Of a stretch of 64,000 nt of DNA, positions 1 through 12,008 are shown one piece after another (positions within the stretch are counted from its first letter, which is position 1; each line of letters begins with the position of its first letter). The notes beneath the pieces were generated by a model, which did no database searches, was not told the origin of the DNA, and saw only the letters and a program-made list of their open reading frames with translations. The position numbers were made by a program, and so were the translations under genes. The DNA comes from Evernia prunastri (lineage: Eukaryota > Ascomycota > Lecanoromycetes > Lecanorales > Parmeliaceae), in the NCBI GenBank assembly GCA_003184365.1, contig NKYR01000143.1:22612-86611 (forward strand), given 5' to 3'.

Positions 1-1234
1 GAGCGTGAAATTAGTCGATTCTTAATTTAATCGCTTTTCATTAAAAATATTTCAAAATAATCTTTTATGTACGAATTTTTCGTCGAAATTAGAATAAAAA
101 ATATGTAAAGTAAAAAATCTTATACGAATAAGCGAGTAGCGCTTAATTAATAAAGTAATAATTAATAAGTATTATAAATAAGTGAGATTTATATAAAAGT
201 GAGATTTTACGTTTAAAGTGAGATTTCGATTTTTATCTTTTTTATATTCGATATCTTTACGAATTCTTTTATCGAGAATAACGATATACTTGAAAAAAAG
301 ATTAAAAAAGTACTTCGTCATATATATTTTTCTGTGACTTAACGATATTACGTTTATTATTTAGCTCGATAATATATCATTAAGAATATTAACGAGATGT
401 TAATCTACTCGCTAATCTTATCGTACTTCTAAAACGTCTTTATATTCTACTTTTTATATCTTTTATCGTAATTCTTTATAAACTTCGCTATCTTCTTAAA
501 ATCTATATTATTATATTATATATTATAAACTTTTTTTTAATCTTTTTATTTGACTATATATTCGATAATATCGAACTTTTTACGACTTTCTTTTTCTCGA
601 GATTAACTTATTCTTCTATCGATTAATTTTTTAATCTCGTAGATACTCTTTTACTTAGAATATTTATAATCGATAACAAATAATTAATCTTTTTATCGCG
701 ATCTTTGATAGAGATCGTCGTCTTTAAATATTAATTCGAGTATCGTTATTAAAATTATAAAATACGCTTTTTAAACTAATAATAGATCGAGTTTATAAAT
801 TAGATTATCGATACGCTTTAGAACGATGAAGAGATTTACTCTTTAATTCGAAAGCTTTTTATTACTTAATTCGACAATACGATAATCTTTATAAAGTCTA
901 ACGAATACTTTATCGTTTTCGCTTATTTTTAGTAATTTATATTTCAAATTATATTATAATTTAATATACGTTATCGCGAAGACGAAAATATTAATAACTT
1001 CTTAACGATTTCGCTCGCGATCTTCTACTACGTCGATATAATTCTCATTTTTCACGTTTAAAATATCGATATTATTATTTGTCTTAATATTATAAATAAT
1101 CTCATTCGATACTTTTTTAAATAAAAAATTTATGAAATTATTAAGCGTATTTCTAAAATATATAAAAAACTTATTTTAAAGAGTATTCAAGAAGCAAAAA
1201 AGATGAAAACGTAAAGTAATCTTTATTATTTAAT

Positions 1235-1365
1235 TTATTCTTTCGAATTAATCGTTCGTTTACGAATAATATACTATAGATACAAAGAGTTTCGTTTTTA
1301 GAGTTTTAAAAATAGCTTTTCACAGATCGAATAAGAATTTCGAATCTTTATCGAAAATAATCGTT
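1235..1365 (-). pseudogene. Gypsy integrase core fragment, RIP-inactivated
   Basis: The minus-strand translation from 1361 reads I-I-F-D-K-D-S-K-F-L-F-D-L, then a TGA where Trp is expected, then K-A-I-F-K-T. Further along comes Y-Y-S-stop-T-N-D-Q. This matches the integrase stretch I-S-D-R-D-S-x-F-x-S-x-x-W ... Y-H-P-Q-T-D-G-Q of Gypsy elements, including one catalytic Asp. Order and strand agree with the RT and RNase H pieces. Confidence 0.7.
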
Positions 1366-2394
1366 TTTGAAATATCTTAATTTATAAAAATAAGTAATAA
1401 TATATCTATTTACTTCGAAGTACTTTATATATTCTTTTCGAATATAGTCGTAATTCTTTTAAAATACTTATTCGTAACGTTTATTATTATATTGAATTTA
1501 TTTATTAATATTAATGGAGTAAAAATAAAATTGATATAGATCGTATAAAAGATTAGAATTGAGATAACGATCGACTTTATATTCTCGTAGAATATATATC
1601 TCATAATCTAATTGATCTGATACTCGAAATAATAAATAATATACTACTTTAGACGACGAGTAAGATATTTAATATAATAGGCTTTTACGACTCGCTCGTA
1701 CGTACGTTAAAAATCTTCGTAATTATAATTATTATATATAAGTTCGAATATTTTTTGCTTTATCGATCGAGAAATATATAAACATTTTCGTCTATTACGT
1801 ACGTTTTTATAATAAACTAAATTTTTTCGAAGTATAAATTAAACGTTGAAAATCTTTATTAATTCGATTAATTTATTTTTCTTTTTTTTCTTTAAAATAT
1901 TTATAATTTTTAATTAAATCTAATTATTAATATAAATAATCTTCAATTTATCGCGATAGTTTTTTAATATTTTAATTAAAATAAGATTATACATAAAGAT
2001 ATCGTCGAATACGTCTTTATCGAAGTCGAACTTCTTCTCTCGCTTCTTTAAAAGTCTAAATAAAATATTTAATACGATATTCTATTTTTCTAATCTTTAG
2101 CGTATATTTAAATCAAATTATGAAATATATTATAATACGCGAATTAGACGAAAATTTATTCGATTAAAAGACGAGAATGAAAGAATAATTTATCACGTAA
2201 TATTTATAATAACGAAATAATTCGTAAAGACAATTACTTTTTTTTCTGCTCATTAATTAAGTATATAAGAATTTTTTTTTCTTTAAAATTTAAATTAATA
2301 TAATTATTTCAAGCTTCGTTAATTAATATCTTATTTTAACGAAATTAAGAAGTTTAAATAAAAATAAAATCGACTAAATATTAAGTTTTAAAAA

Positions 2395-2500
2395 AGTTTC
2401 TTTAAAATCTTCGAGTACGTAATAAATTATAACTTTAAACTCGTATTTTTTAAATTTATTTAAATCTACGTATAATTATCGATTAAAATCGTAATAATAA
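2395..2500 (-). pseudogene. Gypsy RNase H fragment, RIP-inactivated
   Basis: The minus-strand translation around 2475-2415 gives L-Y-V-D-L-N-K-F-K-K-Y-E-F, preceded by a stop. It aligns with the L-Y-V-D-L-D-A-S-K-x-x-G-F-G block that opens the RT-associated RNase H domain of fungal Gypsy elements. The Asp/Gly to Asn/Glu/Lys changes are G-to-A transitions. Its position downstream of RT on the same strand supports the element's orientation. Confidence 0.6.
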
Positions 2501-2899
2501 AGATAAATCTCGATAGTTAATATTTTTTAAAGAAGATCAAAAGCTTCGACTTTCTCTTCTATAAATATAATAATTATTATTTTAAAATAATTTTTTCGTA
2601 GTCGATCTCTCTAAATAAATAAACGTTTTAATAATTTAATCTTTAAATATTTTAAGAGCTCGAAGATTTAAGCGAAGTATTTCACGTTTTTACGTAGTTA
2701 ATTCGTTATTTCTACGTAAATTTTAAGCGTCTTTAAAGTATTCGAAAATTTTGTTTTTGTAATAACGAAGACTCTTTCTTTTATAGTAATAAGTTCGAAT
2801 TTATTTACTTTCTATCTGAGTAAGATAATCGAAAAATAATTTAAATACGATTTCTTAAAGTTAAAAGTAATCTTTAACTTAAAAAAGAATTAAAAAAGA

Positions 2900-3265
2900 A
2901 TTTTAAAATAATCGAAGTACTTTTTAGCGATACGAGAAAAAATTACTATATTATTGATATAGTATCTAACGAAATATCGATAGAAGCGAAGAAATTCGTT
3001 TATTTTTCTTTATACGTATAATATTAAATTCTTGAAATTTATAATCGCGATATTAAAATACTTAGATTCTCGATAAAAAATCACGATAAATCTTTATTTA
3101 TAATTCTTTTCTACGAGAAAAAGATAAAATTATTTATTATAATCGATTAAGTTTATAAAAGTATAATCTTATATTATTATAACGATATCGTTCTATAAAG
3201 AAAGTAAATAACTATCAAATATTATAATCTTATTTAATTCTCTAATATTAATTATCACTCTTTCT
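2900..3265 (-). pseudogene. Gypsy reverse transcriptase fragment, RIP-inactivated
   Basis: The minus-strand translation beginning at 3261 reads RVIINIRELNKIIIFDSYLL and continues with a stop where Gln is expected. This matches the fungal Gypsy RT block of the R-V-V-D-I-R-x-L-N-K type. Further on, 2958-2950 encodes I-N-N after Tyr, the catalytic Y-I-D-D box with both Asp codons changed to Asn (GAT to AAT), as RIP on the opposite strand would produce. The enzyme cannot function. Confidence 0.8.
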
Positions 3266-6200
3266 TTTCGCGTCGAGATTTTCTTAGATTTTATATAAAT
3301 CGTTTTATATATTATAAAGACAAAAAAAATAAAGAGTATAAAATTCTCGATTTAACTTATTTTTTTTTAAACGTATATCTTATTAAACTTTTTATCGACG
3401 AATTTACGTGTCTTCGAGTTAAGAAAGTAAACTTTATTTTCAAGTTTAGCGAAGAAAATCTATTAATTCGTAATAATAAGTATTTATAATTATTTAAATT
3501 TCGATAAATTAATAATATTCTTAAAATTCTCTTAGATTCGCGAATATTTCTGGAAAATTCGCTTTATAATTTTCACGTACTTCGACTTTTCGTAAATTAT
3601 AATATCGTTCGAAAATTAATCGTTACTTTCAAAGCGACGAGATCGATAATATTCGAAAGTATAAATTTATTCTTCTCGAAAGACTTTGCTATTAGCGAAT
3701 AATTTTTTATTTATATAAAATATTTCTCTTCGATTTCAAATTTAATTACGAAATTAATTTTATAATATCGCGATATAATAAAAGAAGAGATACTATCGTT
3801 TTATTAACGAGATAAGTATAAACTTCGTTTATTTTTAATTCGAAAAGAAAGTTTTAATTTAATAAAGAGTCTTTTTCTCGTAGAGAAATAATAACGATAT
3901 CGATAATTCGAAGAGAAGTTACTTTACGTCGTATTATTCTCACAGTTCGTCGAATTCTTATATTATCTCTTATTATAACTTAAATTAATATTATAATATT
4001 TTCGCATTTAAAAAAAGTTATCTTCTTTTATAAAAGATTAATAATTATTTATTCGAATTCGAATATATTTATATTCAAAAGAAGATTAATTTTTAAGTTA
4101 TTAATTATATAAACGTCTCGAATAAACTTGATTATTATTATTTTATTTTTCGATATCTTCTCTTTTATAAAGAAAGAAAGTTTTAATTATTCTTCGATAA
4201 AATATTTATTAATATTAATTTCGCGAAGCGTAATTAATACTTTATATTTGTTAATTAAGAAGTTAAATATAAGTCTTTTAAGAAAGTTACGATTAATTAT
4301 ATTTATAAAGCAGTTTATATCAAGATATTTCGAGCGAAAAGTTAGTTCTTTAATTAAGTACGATATTATCGTAAATTCAATTAATTTAAAATTATTAAGA
4401 TTAAAAGCAGATACGTTAAATAATATAGAAATTTTAGAAATTCTCGTCGACTTACGAATAGATAGATTAACACTTAAATTCTTTAAGCGATGATAAGACT
4501 TTTTTTAATATACGCGTGAAGTTAATTATTAGACGAAAAATACTTATAACACTTACGATATATAATCTCTTCTTTTATCTTATCGATCGTAATATAATAA
4601 ATAATAATAATAAATTTTACGTTTATTTCTTTATTCTTAAAGTTAGAGTATTCTTCTTTTTTAGAAAATATATTTTCTTTGACGTTTTAATATTAATTAT
4701 TCGAAACGATATAAAAAGTCTTAATTTCTTTCGAATACTTTATCTTAGAATTATTATAGTAGTCTTAAGAATTTTGAAAGTAAATTTTCGACGTTAATCT
4801 CGCGAGATAAAAAAAACGTTCTTTTTAATTAAAATAGTTTTTTCGATTTACGTAAAAAGATTAAAAGAAATATCGATTTAATTAAGCGTTCGCGTAAGAT
4901 TAATTAAAATATTGTTTAAACTAAGTAAACTAAGCGTTTTCTATCGTAATTATTAGAGATTATTTTAACGTAGATAAGTCGTTTTTTGAAGTCACGTCGA
5001 GATTTACTAATAACGTCTAAGAATTTTACGTCTGTGATTATTAAATAAAAGACTAATAATAATAAGAATAAGTTTATATTAATTGTGATAAATATTTATA
5101 ATTAAAGTAAAAATACGATCGATTCTTAAAAAAGAAAGATCTTTATTATAAGTTTTTCGAATATTATTATTAACGAAAAATATACGTATTTTATCTATTT
5201 TTAAATAAATACTTTTCTTTAATACTTCGTTCTTAATTACGCTTACGCTTATAACCTTTCTAATAAAATCGATCTTAATTTTAATTACGTTCTCGTTTTT
5301 TTTCTCTCATAAAAACGATATTAAAGTTTTTTTCGATTATTAAGATCTTCGATAAATTAACGTAAAGTAATACTAGTAGTGAAAGATAATATCGTTATTT
5401 AAATCTTTATATCTAGATAATTTCAAGTCTAAATAATTTAGATATATTTCTCGAAAATTTCTATCTACACTACGTACTTATATATACTCTATATATATCT
5501 TATCGAATCTCGTCTTTAAGCGACGTTATTAAAAACATACGTTTTTTTAATAAAATAATTTAAAATCGAAGATATAAAAATCTTAAATCGATTTTATAGA
5601 CGAGTAAGAGTTTTTTTAAGATTAGTAAGAAGCTAAATTATCGTATCTTTTTTATTTTAAAAAAGAATATTAAATTATTAATAAAGAATAAACTCACGAA
5701 AATAGATGAAAAGATTAATTTTAATAGTGTCTTCTTTTTTGATAACGACGTAATCTTTTATTCGACGATAGAAAGAATAGACTTCGCGATAGATTATTTT
5801 CTGCGAAGATAATATCGTCGATATTATATAATTCTTTCAAATTCGAATAGAAAAACCCAAGATTCGCTATACGAAATCCTTTATTATTGTTATCTTATTA
5901 TGCTTACTTAAAAGAATCTTGATTATTTAACGATTTTAACGAGTCAAATAAATTAAAAGAAGATTATAAGTTTATAACGATAATTTACATTATTTATAAC
6001 ATAATATTTTATATAATTTAATCTACTTTCGAAGACGAGAGAAATAATTAATCTTTTTGAGAGTAATCACTTAAATAGGATTATTAATTTAATTAAAAGA
6101 GCTCGTATCTAAAGAATTATTTTAATTAAATCTCTAATTATTCTCGAGAAAGATATTAAATTCTATATTATTTTCTATTATTTTCTATTATTTTATCGAA

Positions 6201-7424
6201 TATATCTCTTTCTAAAGAAAATAATATTCTATTTATTAAGTCTTTTATAGTATAAATTTCTTTAACGATAGATTTTTTAGAAGCTCTTAAAAGAAAGATA
6301 TCTAAAATAAAATAGTAAGATAAAGATAATATAAATTTTTGTAATCGTAACGAAGTCGATAAGATTAAAGAACTAAAATATCTTCGATACTTTTCTTTAT
6401 CTAGAAAGATCGAATCTTTCGAATTTAAAAGAGAAGATTCTTTTAATTAAAATATAAATAGATTTAATTTTAAGAATAAAGAAATATCGACAGAAGAGAC
6501 GTGCGAAGTATTTTTCGTAGACGATAAATCTTTAAATCTTTCAAAAGATTAAGTTTTTTATTTAAAGATCTTGAGAATAATACGTAAAAAAGATTTATTA
6601 ATAGCTTAGATAGACGATTAAGTTTACACTTCTACTAACTAAGATTTAATTCTAATACGATCTTCTTTTATATTAAATACGTTTCGACTAACTTAAGAAA
6701 ATTTAAGCTTATTCTTAATAATAAGAGAAATAAGCTAATATATTTTCTTGGAGAAAATATTAAAGAAAAAATAATTACTCTTAAGCAAGTCTGAGAATTA
6801 AAAAATAAAAATAATAATTTTTCGAGTTATCGAATTTAAAGTCGAGCGATTTGAAATTATAAAGAAGTAAAAGAATTTATAAACGAATAAGAAAAAGATT
6901 ATAAAGATCGAGTAAGATTTTAAATCGTCTTTCTAAAGAAATGAAAAAGATCGTAAAACGATACTTATAAGATAACGTAATTACTTTAAATTCTTTTCTA
7001 AAAAAAGATTTAATTCTTCTTTCAAGAGAAAATTTAGTTTTTCTCGTAAAAAAATACGATTTTTCTTAAAAAATAAAGAGAATTAAAACGAAAAAAGATT
7101 TAATACTTAGAAGTTCTGAAGTAGTTCTGAAAGAGAGTAGAATTCTTTTTAAAAAAAAAGAAAGATCGTTTTTTATAGAAAAGAAATAACGAGAAAGTGC
7201 TAAAGAAAGTAATTTCGTTATAGAGAGAGAAAAAGTTTTCTTTATAATAAAGAAAGATATTTCTTGCGTGTTAAAGATAGACATAGCGAAGAAAGATATA
7301 TAAATAAAAGACGAATTCTTTTAATAAGAAAGAATAATTTTTCTAATAAAGAAAGATATTTCTTTTAATGCGAAAGTGAAGAATTAATATCTGTTTAGAG
7401 ACTGATATAGAGATCGTATAACGA

Positions 7425-7639
7425 TGTTATTATCAAATGTCGCGAATTGTAAGTAAGTAAGTAGAATTAGAAAGAAAGAACTAAATTGAGTGTGTATATA
7501 AGATTGATTGAGTTCTAGCTATCACTAAAAAGAAAGCTATATACTTTATATCAAGCTGTCAAGCTATCGTCAAGCAAGAAAGCTATATACTTTCTGTCAA
7601 GCTATCAAGCTATCGTCAAGCAAGTACGATCTCATAACA
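7425..7639. repeat. LTR-like repeat with TGTTAT...ATAACA ends
   Basis: This 215 bp block is less AT-rich than its flanks. It starts TGTTAT and ends ATAACA, a perfect 6 bp terminal inversion, and is flanked on both sides by ACGA (7421-7424 and 7640-7643), a candidate 4 bp target duplication. Inside, an approximately 45 bp unit beginning AAGAAAGCTATATACTTT is present twice in tandem (7530s-7620s). It could be a solo LTR, or the 5' LTR of the minus-strand Gypsy relic to its left. The flanking match favours a solo LTR. Confidence 0.6.
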
Positions 7640-9240
7640 ACGACGTTAAACGTTCGTAAAGTAATTATTATCGTTAATTTAATTTATAAATTTACGAGTT
7701 TGGAAATTATTTTATTTTCTTACGCTTTAAGAGCGAAAATAATAAATTAATTATTAGCGATCGCGTTATAAGTAATAAGCTAATAATAGAAAAAAAGAAA
7801 TATTATTACGTAAACGTAATTAATATCGAAATAATAATTATATTTACGTTAACGTAATTCTATAGAAGATAAAAAATATACGATCGAAGAATTATGTGTT
7901 AAGATATATACGTAGCGAAGATAAAAGACTTTTTAAGCGTTAACGTAATCTTTTAAAATCTCGCTTTCGCACTAAATATAAATCTTAATTAAAAATAAGA
8001 AAAAACGAAGCTATTATTTTCGTTGATTTGTTAGAATCGATATAGATATAGTTAGATATAAATATGAAAGACGAAGGATAAAGAGTTTATCTGACTATAT
8101 AGAAGGGTGATATGACTATATATAGATTATAATTTAGTCCTATAGTTCTCATAGGGCTGCAGAGCTAATAAAGGAGAAAGGTGCTGAAAGGCCCTGATAG
8201 AGACCAGAGTACGATCGTAAGTATTTATTAAATAACTCTTAAATACTTATTAATCGAGTCGGGTATTATAACGATTGTCGTTATTTAAATCGTAATCGAA
8301 GTTAAAATTAACGTTATAAAAGTAATAATAATAGTAATAACTATCATAATCGAAATCGTAATGATTATCTTAGAGAGAACGAATAAGAACGAAGCGAAGA
8401 TTAAGTCTTATCGTTAGTGTAAATCTTATTTCGCGAGATATTAAAAAAAAACGATTAATAATCGCGTAACGACGCGAGATGCTAAGAAATATTATTAATA
8501 AGTTAATCTATTTTTATCGTCTTATAGAAATCTTCGCGTATAATTATAAATATTACGCGAAATAGTAGTTTATTATTAATAACGTTAAATAAGCTAAGAT
8601 TTTTAGTCTTATTTAATTATTATGTTAAGTATCAAATATACTACGTTAATATAAAAGTATTAAACTTCTTATTATAATAATGCGATAAATATTTTTCGAA
8701 GAAGTATCGTGTAAAAAAAAATCAAAAAATCGCACTTATTAATAAGAGTAAAAATAATATTATTATTATATTAGTAAGAAGAAAAATAGAAAGAAAATAA
8801 GATTTTTAATTTCTTAGCGCGAATCGCGTTACTATTATAATAATAAATTAATAACAAATTAATAACAAATTAATAATAAATTAATAAGACGTTTTAATAA
8901 TAATAACGATATATAACTACTATTAATAAGATCGCGTATCTTATTAACAAACGCGCTACGCATTAAGCTACGATATTTTAATTTTAATATATTCGTTTTA
9001 TTAGCGTAATAAAAGAACGATTATTTTAAAGTATTATATAATTTCAAATAAGTTACGAGATATACGTAAAGTTAAAACTACGTTATAATAATAGAAAGTT
9101 AATAAATAATCTTAATAAACTCGTAGAGTTTTCGTTTTTAGTCGTAAAAAATTTAAAGATTACATCTTTTAAGAAGAGAGATAGTTGTAAGAGCGAGATA
9201 AATAAGACGATTTACGACGATTAAAATCGATATTGTTGAA
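7640..9240. mobile_element. AT-rich, RIP-mutated transposon debris
   Basis: Apart from the LTR remnant at 8029-8220, no gene can be read in this block. Base composition and stop density match the 1-7424 block. It includes near-repeats such as AACAAATTAATA at about 8850-8880. It is probably a decayed retrotransposon, but the family is not identifiable by eye. Confidence 0.6.
8029..8220 (-). repeat. RIP-mutated LTR remnant, same family as the LTR at 61880
   Basis: The reverse complement aligns over most of its length with the intact LTR at 61880-62075. Shared blocks include the TACGAYCGTA start, CAGCACCTTYCTCCTTTRTTAG, CTGCAGCCCTATG and CTYTGTATCCTTCGTCT, with differences mostly C-to-T or G-to-A. 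Similarity stops near the TTGACA end of the intact copy, which helped me place that LTR's 3' boundary. The first two bases (TG) of this copy are altered. Confidence 0.75.
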
Positions 9241-9248
9241 TCGCAAGT

Positions 9249-9312
9249 AGTACGAAGATCTGTACGAAAAGTTCTAAACATACGCTAAAAAGCTTGGCAT
9301 GCTTGGCATTTT
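9249..9312. repeat. Left arm of an inverted repeat pair about 2 kb apart
   Basis: The reverse complement of this stretch matches 11262-11325 over about 51 bp centred on GCATGCCAAGCTTTTTAGCG, with about 8 differences, all transitions. This copy carries the RIP-type T/A states. The pair could be the terminal inverted repeats of a DNA element or two oppositely oriented fragments of one repeat. Confidence 0.6.
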
Positions 9313-10057
9313 GACAAATTTGGCCAATTTGACAATATTCTTGAATAGCTTCATATTTCTAATATATATTCTTTATATAACTACGAATATAATTTGCACG
9401 CTCAGCCGAGCTATACGACCGAATATTACCTCCCTCACGACCCTCCCTGTACTCATTACCCCTCCGTAGACGAATAACTTCGGCAAATTATCGAGGTATT
9501 CGCTCTATTCACCTCTGAATCCTCTGTTGTGTAAGCTCTACTTTTCAACAATGCGTTCAAGCCTCTTCGATCTTCTTTCGAGTTCTTAATACATCGTTTC
9601 GAGTAGTCTGACGCTTTATTCAGAGTCAGCATAACTTAATCATATTCAAATTCGACGAATTATCGTATCATAACATTCGAAGAATATCTAAGATTATAAA
9701 GATAGGCTTCTAATGTCTAGAGGCATATACTAAAATCTTGTCTTTTATAACAATCATCTAAAATCTATTTAATTTGCATTTCTGAGCGAATTTCAAAAGC
9801 TTTAAAATAAGAATCTAAATTTGATAAGCGAAGAAACTCGAGAATTGTAGAAGTACAGACCTTTTTTTGATATCGATATCATATAATTCTCCCCTTCTTT
9901 CTCTCAATAATAATCTTTTCAATCTTTGCAATAAAATGTCATTCAGACTTTTTGTCAGGAGAATTACGTAAGTTTATACGTCGTATATCGATTTCAAGCT
10001 CTTAAGTCAATCAACATTCGAATTTCAGAGCTTTATTAATCGTCTCGAGATCCTCGA

Positions 10058-10276
10058 TGTCATGGACTCAGCCCCACAGCAGGCATAGTGGCCGATCATC
10101 ACTGACAAGGCTGGCCCATAGCGAGCAAGGCCAGCCCTACAGCTCAGCCCTACACTAGCGCGCCGAGCCATGGCCTCTTATTTCTACAAGCATGCATTTG
10201 TACTTAGAACCTCATAGTTAGAATTCTATTCACACTACATTCAAATGCTATTCAGTCCTACTTGTAGTCCCTGACA
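10058..10276 (-). repeat. Young solo LTR with perfect 5 bp target-site duplication
   Basis: This 219 bp element begins TGTCATGGAC and ends GTCCCTGACA, so TGTCA/TGACA form a perfect terminal inversion. It is flanked on both sides by CTCGA (10053-10057 and 10277-10281). It is GC-balanced, whereas its flanks are RIP-mutated, so it either inserted after RIP or escaped it. Its reverse complement begins TGTCAGGGACT and ends CCATGACA, the same ends as the repeats at 58649-58818 and 59652-59820. This suggests one LTR family, inserted here on the minus strand. Confidence 0.85.
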
Positions 10277-11261
10277 CTCGACATATAGCTTTTTTTTCTT
10301 GATTATTTCGATCTTTCAAATATGACAAGAACTCTTCTTATCGTAGAAAAAATATTCTCAAAACATGAATTTCATAACTTTCACAAAACGACGACGAATA
10401 ACAATTTTGACAAAGACTTCGTGAGATTATCGCCATACTCGCACTCTCCCCCGTCGAGAGTTCAAGATCACACTTATTTCGTCACTCCAAATCACGTTCT
10501 TTCAGTTCTCGATGATTTAATATTAATATCGTAAAGCGAATTAATATCGAGCTTTCATTATAGTCTTCGTAAGAGACGGTTTCTTGATGATCTTGCAGAG
10601 CCGAAAGTTATTCTTGAGAATTTTCAAAATAATTATTAAGCAAATTTCTTGCTCAGCGACTAGTATAAAAGAGATCTTTTCACGATTATAGCGATCCTTT
10701 CGTACGACGATTAAAACGACACTCTTCAAGACGAATATAATGACTATAGAACGACCAGATCTTAGAACATCTATAACATAGAATAATAGCAGCTTCTTGA
10801 AGATATTTGACTTATATCCTCTGTCGCGAGCTTATTTTTGAAGACGACTAATGATATAACGAGATATTTCAGTGATTGCAGTGATGATTTTGACGATAAT
10901 ATCGACTTCGATCAAAGCAAGTGCCTGAAGTCTGATTTCACTATTATGATTAATACTCTAAGCATTAGACATTCTCGCGAAGACTGGAGATTCTAGAGAA
11001 GACTGTCTATTGTGACCTGCTAAGACTTCTTATTCTATCAAAAGATCTATACTATTCTTCTTCTTATCTCCCGTTGCAACAGATCGCTCAGCATTAACAT
11101 TGTTGCTATTTCTAACTGTAACATCGCTATAATACATACACTCCGCATGTATGCACTCCGTATATAGAGCATTAACATTGCTACTATAAAACATATAAGC
11201 ACTATATTGATGTCGCTATTGCCGAAATTGTAGGGTTGGAAATATATTTTTGATATTGCCA

Positions 11262-11325
11262 AGCATATCAAGCATGCCAAGCTTTTTAGCGCATGTTCAG
11301 GACTTTCCGTGCAGACCTCCGTACG
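11262..11325. repeat. Right arm of the inverted repeat pair
   Basis: This is the inverted partner of 9249-9312 and has kept more C and G residues, as in CAGGACTTTCCGTGCAGACC. Between the arms lie moderately AT-rich, non-coding sequence and the solo LTR at 10058-10276. I recognise no transposase between them. Confidence 0.6.
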
Positions 11326-11822
11326 ATTAATTGATATACTTAATTCTGAAGTCTTAAATATTCACGTGTTCTCTTATTTCTTCTTCTTCTTTAATTATTA
11401 ATTCACATAACAATTCAACGTATACTTCTTCGTATTTCGTCTATCGCGTCTTATATAGTGTCTAGCTACTACACAGTTATATGAAAAGAGGTTCTTGCTA
11501 CCTCACATTAAGTCGAAGAACAATACTATCGAAAGAATCTATGAGTATCTTCTCTAAAAATTCTCGTAAAGTATATATTTACTGTTTATGAAGATGAATT
11601 TCAATATTATTTTGTTTGAATAGTCGAGGATTTTGTAATCGATGCTAAGGTATAAGTAGCTAAGAGACTGTTTAGCCTTGTTTTTCTACTATAAATGACC
11701 CTAAAATAGCTGAATAATCAATGGATTTTTTGGATTGCAACTTGCATCTTCAATCATTGCAAGCAAATTGCAATTCAAATGCGATTAGCGTGCAATGCAT
11801 GCAACTTGCAATCCGAGCCCTA

Positions 11823-12008
11823 ACGTCAATGACCAGATTTCGAGAATGACTGGGTTTTGAGAATTCTTAGTAAGCACACCAAAATACTTAAAAGTCTAGC
11901 TATGTTTAGTTAGATTGTAAGCGAAACTGTAGCTAGACTATCGGATTTTGGCTGTGCTTACTAAGAATTCTCAAAACCCAGTCATTCTCGAAGTCTGGTC
12001 ATTGACGT
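11823..12008. mobile_element. MITE with long terminal inverted repeats
   Basis: This 186 bp element has approximately 62 bp terminal inverted repeats. The left arm, starting ACGTCAATGACCAG, matches the reverse complement of the right arm, ending CTGGTCATTGACGT, with one transition and one 1 bp indel. It is flanked by CTA on each side (11820-11822 and 12009-12011). The central part carries a second small inversion (AGTCTAGCTA / TAGCTAGACT), so nearly the whole element folds into one hairpin. It has no coding capacity. The 3 bp duplication would suit a PIF/Harbinger-derived MITE, but the superfamily is not proven. Confidence 0.85.

Larger units (their letters stand above)
1..7424 (-). mobile_element. 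RIP-degraded Ty3/Gypsy retrotransposon relic
   Basis: This block is extremely AT-rich, with frequent stops in all frames. CpA/TpG are scarce while CpG persists, which is the RIP pattern. On the minus strand, Gypsy pol motifs are still readable in the expected order: reverse transcriptase (about 3265-2900), RNase H (about 2500-2395) and integrase (about 1365-1235). In-frame stops lie where Gln (CAG to TAG) or Trp (TGG to TGA) codons are expected. Gag should lie at higher coordinates (about 4-7.4 kb), but I could not recognise it. The left LTR would be outside the window. Short open frames such as 4128-4493 and 4516-4797 on the plus strand are chance frames in this decayed DNA. Confidence 0.85.

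Noticed and set aside
4128..4797. Two plus-strand frames in the AT-rich block, rich in Ile, Leu, Phe and Lys.
   Set aside because: Composition follows the mutated DNA and they overlap the decayed Gypsy on the other strand; no domain.
7066..7284. 72-codon minus-strand frame.
   Set aside because: Ser/Phe/Leu-rich frame in RIP-mutated sequence; could be decayed gag, but nothing supports a gene.
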